Source: Pictodentalium vernedei (taxonomy: Eukaryota > Mollusca > Scaphopoda > Dentaliida > Dentaliidae). From it: 64,000 nt of DNA. Within the stretch, counting starts at the first letter, position 1, and each line of letters opens with the position of its first letter. Of the stretch, positions 9,498 to 18,850 are shown in pieces. The DNA is taken from NCBI GenBank assembly GCA_031216915.1, contig CM062297.1, positions 833,853,337 to 833,917,336 of the forward strand, written 5' to 3'. The notes below the pieces were generated by a model, which was not told the DNA's origin, ran no database searches, and saw only the letters and a program-made list of their open reading frames with translations. Made by a program: the position numbers and the translations under genes.

Positions 9498-12386
9498 TTA
9501 GTGGACGACATTCTGAGCAACAGATAACGGACCTAAACAATGCAGGTCTCCAGAAATGGACTCAATATTTCTGAGATAAAAATTAGTAAATGTGGATGGC
9601 TGAGACCAATAAGCAGCCTTCATTAAATCTGTAATAGCAACACTATTAGCATAAGCCCAGGAAGTAGAAAGAGCTCTTACTTCATGAGCAGAAATCTTAA
9701 GCACAGACTGCTGAGATAAAGATAAATCTTCATAAGCAGTACGGATAGTTAACTGAATCCATCTAGCAATAGAATGAACTGAAATGTCCTTTCTATTAGG
9801 CATCAAAGACAGAAAGAAACGTTTCCGTCCCTTTCTGATGAACTGAGATCTCTGTTTATAGATACGTAGTGCTCTAACAGGACAGAGTAAAGGCCTACGC
9901 CCGTCTGAAGACGGAAGAGCCTTAATAACAATAGGTTCCGGATATTTATTAGGAGCCTGATTCTTAGCTAAAAAACCCACATTAGTAGTGAAGGTGATAG
10001 TGTTCCCAACACTACGATAATGAGAATCATCCACCGATAGTGCATGAAGCTCACTGACTCTTCTGGCAGAAGAGAAAGCTAAGAGAAAAGCTGTCTTATA
10101 AGATAAGAATTTGAAATCTACTGTCCCAAGAGGTTCAAATGGCTTTTCCTTCAATTTAAGGAGAACCCAAGCTAAATTCCACTTAGGAATTAATCTAAGA
10201 GTTCTAGGTCTATTTATCGAAAAGTTTCGAACCAATTTCGATAAAGAGACATTAGATCCAATTTGTAAACTATCATGATGTGCATAGGTATCAGATAACA
10301 TAGATCTATAACCCTTTATAGTAACAGGCTGCAGTTTGATTTCGTCAAACAAGAATACTAGAAAGTTTGCAATGTCTGGTATAGAGGGATCAAATATATC
10401 TACAGAATGATCCCTACACCAACGACGGAAAACCTTCCACTTAGCCGCATAGTTTAGCGAAGAGGAGGTCCTCCTACAGTTAGAAATCGCGTCCACTGCT
10501 CGTCCTGTAAAGTGCTTGCCATGCAAGAAGGACCGCACAACGGAAAAACGTGAAGGTTGAGACCTTGCAGGTTGTGATGGAGTTGGCGCGATTTCCCCTG
10601 CGAAAGAAGATCCTCTCGTGGAGGAAGCTTCCGCGGTAGGTCCCACAACAGACACCTGAGTAGATTTATCCACGGTCTCTGTGGCGACAGAGATGCTACC
10701 AACAGAATCTTGCATTGAGATTGTTTTATCTTTAGCAATACTTGTTGAATTAACGGCGCTGGAGGATACGCATATCCTATCATTCCGTCCCAAGGGATCG
10801 ACAGAGCGTCTACTGCAAATGCTCTTGGATCCGGACACGGGGACACATACGTCTGCAACTGATTGTTGAGATGTGTCGCAAATAAGTCTATCATTGGCCG
10901 TTCCCATTGGTAGCAAATCTGATTGAATACTTGTTTGTTGAGAGTCCACTCCGACGGCAACAAGCGACCCTTTCGTGAAAGGGAGTCTGCTAGCACATTC
11001 AGACGACCCGGTATGTGACGGACCGAAAGAAGAACGTGATGTTCCAACGCAAACAGAAGGATTCTTTCCGTTAGATTGAACAACGGAACTGAATGAGTGC
11101 CTCCCTGATTCCGTATATACGCCACTACTGTCGTATTGTCGGATAGGATTTGGACATGAGCATCGTGAATAATGTCCATCCAGTGACGTAACGCAAGCCA
11201 AATTGACATCATTTCCTTGATGTTTATGTGCTTGCACAGGAATTGCAGATCCCAAAGACCCTGGCATCTCGAATCCGTTGGGATTAATGATGCACCCCAA
11301 CCTGTTTGACTGGCATCCGTCATAATGGTAAAACTCGGATCCGGCAACTGCAGCGGAACTCCTTGAGTTAACCACTGAATGTTTGCCCAAGTCTGAATCT
11401 CTTGTTTCACTTGATCTGACAAGAGAACGTCTACATCGAGCGAATGAATTTTCACACTCCAATTCTGAGTCAGGAAAATTTGAAGAGGACGTGTGCGTAG
11501 CCGCCCCATCGGAATGAGATCCGCGGCGGCTCCGCACAGACCTATCAGTCTCATAAATTCTCTCGCCGTGACTTTGTCTGCATGCAGACAATAGCGAGCG
11601 TAACAACTGACTAATTTCGCTCTGGTTAACGGCAGACGAACGAGATTGTTGTGCGTCTCGAAGCTCATTCCCAGATGAGTGAATGACTTGGACGGCACCA
11701 GATCCGACTTCTCCTCGTTTACTATGAAACCGAGATGTCGGAGCAATAGAAGAAGATTCTGAACATCGTTCTGAAGCGTTAACTCGTTGCCGTACCTCTG
11801 AAGAATGTCGTCCAGGTAGGCCGACGTTACCGCAGACGAATGAGCTCGGAAGTAGATCATTACCGAGTTCATTACCCGAGTGAAAGCCCAGGGTGCTAGA
11901 TTCAATCCGAAGCACATGGCCCGGAACTGATACACCACTCCTAGGACTGCGAAGCGTAGATACTTTCAGAATGTCGGATGTACCATGACGTGAAAGTACG
12001 CATCCTTGAGATCTATGCTCGTTGCATAATCGTTCACCCGAATACTCGCTCTGACCGATCGAATCGTCTCCATATAAAACTTCGGAGCGACGATCAGCTT
12101 GTTTATCCAGCTCAAATCTATGACTGGACGGAACGAGCCGTCTGGTTTCGGAACCAGAAACAGATGGCTGTAGAATCCCAGCGATTCCTGGTTTTCTACG
12201 ACCTCTACCGCGTTCTTCATTAAAAGAGACTGCACCTCTGATAACAGAGCGTCTCTTTTCTGTGGATTTGACGGAAGATGAGTCCACTTTGGACTTCGAG
12301 TTAATGGAGGCTTTCGTTTGAAGGATATCTTTAGACCTTCCGAAGTCACTCCTCTCACCCACGGGTCGTCCGTAATCGACGCCCAC
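9498..12386 (-). CDS. DIRS tyrosine recombinase ORF
   Basis: Open frame of 962 residues whose C-terminal part (about residue 600 onward, roughly 10590-9498) is a tyrosine recombinase/integrase, the enzyme that inserts the circular DNA intermediate of DIRS elements. Catalytic motifs: Arg in SSARRVSELHAL (775/776), HEVR (His901, Arg904) and Tyr937 in FTNFYLR, preceded by a conserved Trp (927). The N-terminal ~560 residues overlap the RT-RNase H gene in another frame; they are Ser/Arg/Gly-rich and show no domain, so the true start is probably well downstream of the GTG at 12386. The frame is also the gag frame, with only the gag TGA (12444-12446) between them. The recombinase domain shows no break. 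Confidence 0.85.
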   Translation of the reverse strand: MGVDYGRPVGERSDFGRSKDILQTKASINSKSKVDSSSVKSTEKRRSVIRGAVSFNEERGRGRRKPGIAGILQPSVSGSETRRLVPSSHRFELDKQADRRSEVLYGDDSIGQSEYSGERLCNEHRSQGCVLSRHGTSDILKVSTLRSPRSGVSVPGHVLRIESSTLGFHSGNELGNDLLPSSFVCGNVGLPGRHSSEVRQRVNASERCSESSSIAPTSRFHSKRGEVGSGAVQVIHSSGNELRDAQQSRSSAVNQSEISQLLRSLLSACRQSHGERIYETDRSVRSRRGSHSDGAATHTSSSNFPDSELECENSFARCRRSLVRSSETRDSDLGKHSVVNSRSSAAVAGSEFYHYDGCQSNRLGCIINPNGFEMPGSLGSAIPVQAHKHQGNDVNLACVTSLDGHYSRCSCPNPIRQYDSSGVYTESGRHSFSSVVQSNGKNPSVCVGTSRSSFGPSHTGSSECASRLPFTKGSLVAVGVDSQQTSIQSDLLPMGTANDRLICDTSQQSVADVCVPVSGSKSICSRRSVDPLGRNDRICVSSSAVNSTSIAKDKTISMQDSVGSISVATETVDKSTQVSVVGPTAEASSTRGSSFAGEIAPTPSQPARSQPSRFSVVRSFLHGKHFTGRAVDAISNCRRTSSSLNYAAKWKVFRRWCRDHSVDIFDPSIPDIANFLVFLFDEIKLQPVTIKGYRSMLSDTYAHHDSLQIGSNVSLSKLVRNFSINRPRTLRLIPKWNLAWVLLKLKEKPFEPLGTVDFKFLSYKTAFLLAFSSARRVSELHALSVDDSHYRSVGNTITFTTNVGFLAKNQAPNKYPEPIVIKALPSSDGRRPLLCPVRALRIYKQRSQFIRKGRKRFFLSLMPNRKDISVHSIARWIQLTIRTAYEDLSLSQQSVLKISAHEVRALSTSWAYANSVAITDLMKAAYWSQPSTFTNFYLRNIESISGDLHCLGPLSVAQNVVH

Positions 12387-12769
12387 TCTTGTGAAAAACT
12401 CGACAACCTTCCGCCAACCGGAACGCGATAGAGGTTTAAGCCATCACCTCCTGGACCTGCGAGGCCTGCGGTAGGAGAAACCACGTCTTCCACGACCCGC
12501 ACCTCGCCTCGTCGACCTCGGGGCGTCCGACCGATTGTCCCGGCCTGAAGGACGTCCCGAACGAGAGTCGCTATCCTGACGGTCTCTCGAATAAGACCAA
12601 GAGGACGCACCGGAACCTCTATAGGAACCTCTCTTGGGCGCATTAGACCCAGAAGTGCCCGCCTTATTCGTGTCTGCTGTATCCGACCTTTTAGGAGCGG
12701 ATCTGAACAACAGAGAATCATTAGCTTTCTTTTTAATATTATCATAAATAGCGGAAAGCTTGCCGTCAA
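10454..12769 (-). pseudogene. DIRS RT-RNase H-methyltransferase-like polyprotein with one stop codon
   Basis: Reads in the +1 frame relative to gag and overlaps its end. RT: LVPKPDGSFRPVIDLSWINK, SIDLKDAYFHV (first Asp) and YLDD. RNase H: Asp in MTDASQTGWG, Glu in IKEMMSIWLA, Asp in ILSDNTTV and Asp in VLADSLSR. The C-terminal part (DLFATHLNN... AYPPAPLI... LLVASLSPQRPW) resembles the methyltransferase-like domain of DIRS1-clade elements, which PAT and Ngaro elements lack; its activity is doubtful. A TGA at 11966-11968 interrupts RT just before KYLRFAVLG; copy 1 has CGA there, so this is one C-to-T change. Expression in nature could need frameshifting, reinitiation or a separate mRNA. Confidence 0.85.
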
Positions 12770-14546
12770 AGAGAAGTTCTCCTGAGACCGAAGCGACTCT
12801 AAGAGAGTTCTTCACCTTAGAATCCACTAGTGTGGATGTAGCCAGGGCTGCGTCACGTCTAACCAACTCCAGATTAGCCACTGAAAGGGCGGAGTTACAC
12901 GTGGAATAAGCTACTGCCCTTGAAAGAAGTCTTAAAGAGGATTGTATATCCTGAAACTCTTCCCCTTGAAGGCGCAGTGATAACGCCTTAGTAAGGTGAT
13001 CTGCGTAAGATAAGGCATCTAAATTGGCTCTGTTAGACGCAATAGCTGTTTCCAACACCGCGGTTGGAATAGAAGCTGACGACGGTAATGATAGCTCTAA
13101 GTCTTCCGCCTCGTCGTCCATACGCAGAGGAACTCTTGGTATACCCTGTCCTGCCGTGTCGAATTTATTCCTTGCATTAATGAAAGGCAGGTTGAGAGTA
13201 TTTGCGGACAAGAAACCTGCTTTCCCCGTCCTGGAAGCAAGTTTAAATATAGCGTCGTTCAATAATTCAAATGTTCTTGCAACATTATTGGACTGCGACG
13301 GAAACTCGGGAGTGATGTCCCTGAACCGCTCAAAAAATTCAGAGTCCAATGACGCTATAATTCTCTTGTCCGGAAGCGCAGCAGTCTGGCCCGACGGAAC
13401 AACTTGAGGGAGAAAGTGCCGGATGAAGTCCACGGCAGCTTTATGTTGTTCCGAAAGGGATAGCTCCAATTCATCCGTATCCCTTTCACCATCCGGTCGG
13501 ACCTCCCGATGTTCCCGGTCGTCCGCCCCCGATGCTTCGGCGGAGCGTACCGACCCAGCGCCGTCGGATAATTCTCGATCCGACACCGTTTCTGTCGGCT
13601 GCTGGGATGCTGCGATAAGCTGTGCTATCTGCACTAGAATGTCCGACGTCGAGACCTGCGGAGGCGCGGTCTTTCGCTGCTTCGCCGAGGGCAGCTCCGC
13701 ATCAGATGGCTCCCGCATACTTTTCCTATGCGAACGTCCGGAGTCCATCGGTCTCGAATCCCTGGCTGCCGGATGGTGTGACCTGGTCGCCGAAGAATCC
13801 TTCACCGGCGAAGCTGGCAAAATATCGGAGGTCACGCAGCCAAGGTGCGGTCGTGTGCGCCGACGAGAAGAGGAAGCCTTAACAGTCTCTGCGGACTGCT
13901 TATACAACGGAGCGTCCCGAGCGACGGACGTATGCTCCGCTAAAGACACATTTTGTACCACAACATCTGGTCCCAGATGTTGTTGTACGAGAGAGGGGCC
14001 TCTCTCGCTCGCGGCCCGGCTGGACCTGGACGAGCTAGGAACCGGACTAAAAGGCTTCCTCCGTTCTCGTTTACTATCCGCCGTCACTGGGTGTGCATCT
14101 ATTATGTTTATAGTGCTCGCATCACCCAAAATTTCCTCTTGGACCGCATCGGACGAACCCGGCTGCCGAACCATTCGGTGAATGGACGCTACACCGGGCG
14201 AGCTAGCGGACGACATTTGACTAATCTCCATGAGCACTTTTGCCGCTAGCTCTGAATTTATTTGTGACGACGGATGCACACTTGAAGAAGATAACATGGA
14301 AACATCACCCTGTTCTGGTTCCTCTGAAATAGAAACTGAGAGAGTAGAGTGACCTTGTGGAGAAAGAGCCGGCATCGCTCTTTCTCCAGAAACAACATAT
14401 CGTGACACACGTTTCCAATGTTTCTCATCCCAATGTTCACATATAGGACAGGGATTAATGCGAGAACACTGACTACAATTAATACAATGATCATGAAAGT
14501 CAGAGGAAGATTTCTTCCTATTACAATTTGAACAATGTCCCTTCAT
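12444..14546 (-). CDS. DIRS Gag-like protein, copy 2
   Basis: Intact ORF of 700 residues, the same length as in copy 1 with scattered substitutions. The chosen ATG ends at 14546, before the Cys/His cluster (C5, C8, H18, H20, C21, C24, C27, C33, C36). The open frame runs up to 14741, but that extension shows no recognisable sequence. Ser-rich central region, conserved block around FIRHFLPQVV to NLELVRRDAAL, and an Arg/Gly/Ser-rich tail (about the last 65 residues). It is the expected structural protein of the element. The opposite strand carries long open frames (up to 252 codons) that are shadows of this gene's codon use. Confidence 0.82.
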   Translation of the reverse strand: MKGHCSNCNRKKSSSDFHDHCINCSQCSRINPCPICEHWDEKHWKRVSRYVVSGERAMPALSPQGHSTLSVSISEEPEQGDVSMLSSSSVHPSSQINSELAAKVLMEISQMSSASSPGVASIHRMVRQPGSSDAVQEEILGDASTINIIDAHPVTADSKRERRKPFSPVPSSSRSSRAASERGPSLVQQHLGPDVVVQNVSLAEHTSVARDAPLYKQSAETVKASSSRRRTRPHLGCVTSDILPASPVKDSSATRSHHPAARDSRPMDSGRSHRKSMREPSDAELPSAKQRKTAPPQVSTSDILVQIAQLIAASQQPTETVSDRELSDGAGSVRSAEASGADDREHREVRPDGERDTDELELSLSEQHKAAVDFIRHFLPQVVPSGQTAALPDKRIIASLDSEFFERFRDITPEFPSQSNNVARTFELLNDAIFKLASRTGKAGFLSANTLNLPFINARNKFDTAGQGIPRVPLRMDDEAEDLELSLPSSASIPTAVLETAIASNRANLDALSYADHLTKALSLRLQGEEFQDIQSSLRLLSRAVAYSTCNSALSVANLELVRRDAALATSTLVDSKVKNSLRVASVSGELLFDGKLSAIYDNIKKKANDSLLFRSAPKRSDTADTNKAGTSGSNAPKRGSYRGSGASSWSYSRDRQDSDSRSGRPSGRDNRSDAPRSTRRGAGRGRRGFSYRRPRRSRR

Positions 14547-15433
14547 TGTGAAAGAACAACAATAAGTCCTAGTTACTCGCAAAAACCCCTGACACAAAGA
14601 TACATAATAACATGATCCATTAATAAATGAAAAAAACAATTGCAAAACAAAATAATTTTGAAAAAATATTTTTTCAGAGAAGCCCAAGTTGCTGAAAAGT
14701 AACGTTGAGCCCCGATGGATCCGATGGCAAAGTGTGGTCAAAAATTTTAAATTTATATAAAATAATTAATGAGACACTTTCGGATAATATAAATGTATCT
14801 TATAATGAGATAAACTACTACAAAGGCAAACAGCCCCCCTCAAAAAAGGCTGTTGCCAATGAAAACAAACAGTGTAAACACACTAGAAAACATGACTCCA
14901 GGCACTGAAAAAACTGGCCCGGAATCAGTCATCAATTACACTCTATCTGATGCAAAACAGAGACTCCCAGGGGAGAATCTGCAGAACATCAGATGGAAGA
15001 TGCAGAACACAAACGTTATACACCCATGGGTGAAAATGTAACTATGGGGAAAATAACAGAAAACATTCTGTAACCAAGCAACTCTCCCAGGAAATTTTAG
15101 AAATGAAACTTCTCAAAAATATGCCAAAAGCATGGGAGAATTGCAAGGGGGGACTTTAGAAGGCTAGGGGAGAGGAAACACTGAATAAGCAGTGCAACAA
15201 TTAGCAAGAATGACAACAAGAGGCCCATGCCTCGAAAATAGGCAACTTAACATAATTTCAACAAAAAATTTTAAGTACAGCCCTGATTATTTTTTGCCAC
15301 TTCTTTTTTCCTCTCCTCCTTCTATCCTCCTTAGAATCACATTTTCTCCAAAAATTACGTGTCTGGCATCCTTTAAACTGAGATTTACAAGCACAAAGAT
15401 CAGTGAGATGTTGACTGATGAAGGGCCAAACAG

Positions 15434-15635
15434 AGAATGATAATTGGCGCCAATTTCGGGACGACTGCGTCACTGCGCATGCGCAGTAGAGGCGTACTAT
15501 GGAGGTCCTTTAGGACATGATTTCTTTTTGTTTTGGATGCAAATTTTGGGGATTGGGGGGCAAAATTTGTGTTTGGCCCTGGTTTTGTTGGAGTTAGCAC
15601 CAGCTAAGTCTGGGTCATTGGTACAGTATAAAAAT
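15434..15635 (-). repeat. DIRS right terminal inverted repeat, copy 2
   Basis: Reverse complement of the left ITR over about 189 bp. The outer 13 bases (GGTACAGTATAAAAAT region) differ from the left end. It lies upstream of gag in transcript orientation. Confidence 0.9.
15443..15485 (-). promoter_or_regulatory. Probable DIRS promoter: paired GC-rich palindromes
   Basis: Within the gag-proximal ITR, TGCGCATGCGCA (15474-15485) fits the palindromic NRF1 consensus, and ATTGGCGCCAAT (15443-15454) combines an E2F-like GGCGCC core with CCAAT boxes on both strands. Spacing is identical in copy 1 (4299-4341) and the same pair occurs in the left ITRs. DIRS ITRs are known to drive transcription; binding of these factors is inferred from sequence only. 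Confidence 0.55.
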
Positions 15636-17008
15636 ATAAATAATTGCATTGAGTAACATGATTTTCAGGTGGTATGAGATTTGCTGTCCTGGCCAGAAAT
15701 ATCCTTGAGCCGCAAGAAAGGAGTTAAATTATGTCATTGGAAGCATTTTAAACAGATGACCAGAGATCAGTGTTCAAGTAGCACGTAAGAATACAACAGT
15801 ATACAACTGGGGGTGCTTCTGGAATAACCATGCATTACACCTTTGTGATATTAATTGAATGGACAAAAATGTTCCAGATCAGGTAAATATAAAATAAAAT
15901 ATATTGTGTGTATATGCAAGTGTCTCTTCGGTGAATGGACAATCAAGCTAACCAGATGATGATCGGGTGGTAGAGGGTTTTTGCTTGTATGTTTTATGAG
16001 TATGTTCTTAGTGAAAACCCACTTCAAATGACATAACTGCAGAGTGAGAGCCTGGTTCACTAGACGCTTTTCACACCGTTGGGGTTTTTCATTTGGAGGG
16101 AACGGGGTTCCAGGGCACTGTGTCTACGAGGGTGATCAATGTTTCATATTTTATTGAACAATACATTGCATGCTAATGAAATAATGTGTCTTACACCTGC
16201 AAGACACTATATATTGTTCATTTCCCGATGGTGCATGGTGCTGGCAGGGTCCTCCGGAGCCAGGTTCCATCCTGGAGTGAAAAACTTCAGAAGTGCACAC
16301 ACCCCCTCCCCCTCTGCTGTCCATTAGAATATTCTCCTGGCATACTAGTGTTAGGCTACGATCTCCAAGTGAATCAGTTCCCAAACTGTTGTTGATCAAC
16401 GTTGATGTCTAGTGCATTCAAATTGGCCTTTTCCAAACGTCTTTCTTCTCTTTCACTCATCCTTTCGTTCTACCTTTTCATTTTTTTCACTGTTCACCTT
16501 TTCATTTTTTTCAATGTTTAAACAACCCAACCAACCCACCCGTTCTATCTGTGAAATTGAAACTGTGTAATCTTACAGACTTGGGAGACGGTTCACATGA
16601 GCTTTCAGCTTTCTTCCGAATCCCCTACTACAACAATTTATTTTGATATATTATATGTTAATTGTATTCACTGAAAGTCATGAACAAAACATTCAATCCA
16701 TTTACTCTTTTTCGCATGTATACAGTTAAGCTGTTTTTTTTCAATAAACATTGTTTAAACTAAATGAGCTATAACAAATTTATACCATGAACATCTGTGC
16801 ATGATGTTAAACAGGTGCACAATGTTACAAACCATTATCATACAACATGCATGAGTAGTCGTCTCCATAAGACTTTCCCATACTTTAACAATTGCAGAAT
16901 TCAAGAGACATAACTATGTAACACTTGAATTGAGCCACCCAAACTTATGTCAAGCACATCAGCATCTGAAGCAGATGATGTATACAACATCGAGTTTCAA
17001 ATCAATAT
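15636..17008. other. USP intron segment, no recognised gene
   Basis: Intron between DIRS copy 2 and a foldback repeat. Short low-complexity stretches occur (TTTTCATTTTTTTCA-type repeats near 16471-16513). No conserved exon or complete element was seen. Confidence 0.5.
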
Positions 17009-17222
17009 CTTAACCCTTAGGGGCATAATTCCAACTTTCATCACTTTGCACTGCAACCGAATAGGTGCCCCAACATGCAGTCTCGAAGTTAAGTCATAAG
17101 TTACTTTATAAGTACCATGCCAGTTGTCTTTAGGCTCGTTTGGACTGTCTCTACAGGCAGCCAAGACTTGCCTAAAAGAACTGCAAAGACACAGGACAGT
17201 GACTGTCAAAGTGTCGCAAAAG
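17009..17222. repeat. Foldback repeat family, member 2
   Basis: Shares with 5079-5260 and 61143-61333 the AATTCCAACTTTCATC-type opening, GGTGCCCCAA, and ACAGGCAGCCAAGACTTGC near the end. The left palindrome arm is degraded here. The end (GTGTCGCAAAA) matches member 3 (GTGTGGCAAAA). Confidence 0.6.
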
Positions 17223-17276
17223 TATATACAAATCTTGCGTCCTTTAAAAGTTCAGAAGTGTAGAATAGATATTTAC

Positions 17277-17437
17277 CTCTTCTGTGCCTCCTGCTTACTG
17301 CAGCACACTTCACAATAATATTTATATTCTGCACATAATGTTTCTGTGTTACTAAAGCCACGCAGGCAATGAGTAATTGAGGTATTCTGTTCAACATCCA
17401 CTGATAAATCAAGAAAATCTTCATCTTTACTACTAAC
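17277..17437 (-). CDS. USP46: USP12/USP46-type deubiquitinase, exon with second zinc CxxC
   Basis: Exon of 161 bases encoding [20 protein letters not shown], then a block ending [19 protein letters not shown] is the second CxxC of the zinc-binding fingers, pairing with CLNC of the previous exon. The acceptor TTTTCAG lies right of 17437 and the donor GTAAAT left of 17277. It enters in phase 0 and leaves with two bases of the Arg codon, which the next exon completes. The sequence follows vertebrate USP46 nearly residue for residue from established family knowledge, so this region is under strong constraint while the surrounding intron is almost all repeats. Confidence 0.95.
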
Positions 17438-17599
17438 CTGAAAAGTACAAACAACACTGAGTATGGTATTGCAAGAACCAGATCAAACTTTGACAGCTTT
17501 TACAGGATTAGAATTTAGAAAACAGCATTTAGAGTGTGGATTCTAAACAATACACACAAGTCTGCAAATAAGCAGTCAGGGTTATTGACAGGCACAACT

Positions 17600-18118
17600 C
17601 AGGCCTGGAAATCTAGAAAATCAAGGAGTGCAAAACAGTTGCCCTCCTCAGATTGCTTGGGAGTGCAATTGCACCTGGAATTTTCAATGCAAAAACTTGC
17701 ATGCTATTTTGGTTATATTCACTTCAAGGTATTAATATAGCGATTAAAAAATTGTACAACATTCAGCTACATAGTGGAAAAATTGGCACACACATCTTCT
17801 CATTATTCAAAATGTTGCATTCAATTCTTATGTGATTGCCTTCTACGCTCAAAATCTATCGAAATGCGTCACAGAATGGGTCATGAATTATTTCGAATCA
17901 ATGCAATATTGACAAATCATCCTCTGAGTTCCAATGTGTTCTCTGTGACAGTAGGCACAGAGAACACATTGGAACTCAGGGGACGAAGTGATAATAGATC
18001 TTAAAGGCAGTCCCAAAAAGATCTGGCATTCCTGAAAATCAAGGGGTGCAAAAAATTGACCTCCTCAATTTTTTCTAGGCATGCAGCACTCCTGCACTCC
18101 TAAAGAATGCCAGGCCTG
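17600..18118. mobile_element. MITE with CAGGCCTGG termini and 6-bp target duplication, copy A
   Basis: Termini CAGGCCTGG and CCAGGCCTG are flanked by identical ACAACT (17594-17599, 18119-18124). Subterminal stretches match copy B at 40782. A central near-perfect palindrome (17921-17981, arms of about 26 bp) is unrelated to the one in copy B. There is no transposase ORF. The duplication length fits a hAT-like family with 6-bp TSDs or Dada; the class is not settled. Confidence 0.8.
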
Positions 18119-18276
18119 ACAACTTGTATTTTTGACAGGAATCACTTTACCTGGGCCTTACATAATGACCAGTATAATTTTATGTAAGTTTAATTTTGGG
18201 AGGATTATACCGATTCCAAATTCTTTATCATCATTTATTGGAAAGCTCTCTTACAGAGAGCTTTCCAAATAACAAT

Positions 18277-18850
18277 GGAAGTGTCAATGACACTGTAGCT
18301 CAACTTGTGTAAGACATATACATGTATAGTATGTGAAACGGCAATGACACACATCTAGGTATTGACCTGATAACAAAGGTACATGTAAAGTATTGTAAAG
18401 GTCTGTACATAAATATTGACCGTAGCCTGTAACAAATGTACAGGTAAAGTATTGTAAAGGTGGGTGACAATTAGATGCTAAACTAGAAAAGAAATCTCAA
18501 TGGGGTTAATGTTACAATGGGATAGCACCTTGTATGGCGCACCATAAGCCAAATGTTAGTAATTGTTTTGGCCTGTTTGATTCAAACCATTCTAAGGTTG
18601 ATTCATACTAATTAATAAATATTTGTCCAGTCCTTCTTAAAATACAGGTATTTGAATTTTTTATCTTTAGCTCATAGGGTTCCCACCAGTGAGGAGGTTT
18701 TATTTCTCTCATTGGAAAAAGAAAACCGAGTTGTGCTAATAATGTTTACCCTCCCCAAACAACACCAAATATTAACACAGGAACTTGGCTTCAACACATT
18801 TGAATATACACATCATACAAAAACTCAAATTTGACGTCAAAGTTGAGCTA
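18277..18850 (-). mobile_element. Helentron-like non-autonomous element, short form
   Basis: Begins GGAAGTGTCAATGACACTGT and ends in TTTGACGTCAAAGTTGAGCTAAAA. Read on the minus strand it ends in a hairpin (AGTGTCATTGACACT) near the terminus, a Helitron/Helentron-type 3' end. The first ~270 bp match the element at 45372. It lacks a tandem core. No ORF of note. Confidence 0.6.

Larger units (their letters stand above)
8502..15635 (-). mobile_element. DIRS1-like retrotransposon, copy 2 (full length, ~7.1 kb)
   Basis: Complete element with the DIRS hallmarks: inverted terminal repeats (8502-8729 and 15434-15635), an internal complementary region (8804-8891), Gag-like ORF, RT-RNase H-methyltransferase-like ORF and tyrosine recombinase ORF, all minus strand. 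No target-site duplication is visible, as expected for tyrosine-recombinase integration. The left end opens GTTAAAAAAT and the right end stops at AGTATAAAAAT; both are fixed by the internal complementary region, which joins the complements of exactly these two ends. The ~890-bp leader between right ITR and gag (14547-15433) has no ORF of note. It lies in the 10.25-kb intron between two USP exons. A single stop codon in RT makes it non-autonomous as read. Confidence 0.93.

Noticed and set aside
13423..14181. 252-codon open frame on the plus strand, with a similar shorter one at 2281-2721
   Set aside because: It lies antisense to the DIRS gag ORF; composition mirrors gag codon use and no domain is visible.
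1..15635. A single segmental duplication producing DIRS copies 1 and 2
   Set aside because: Similarity stops exactly at the element's right end (4491 and 15635); flanks are unrelated, so these are separate insertions.
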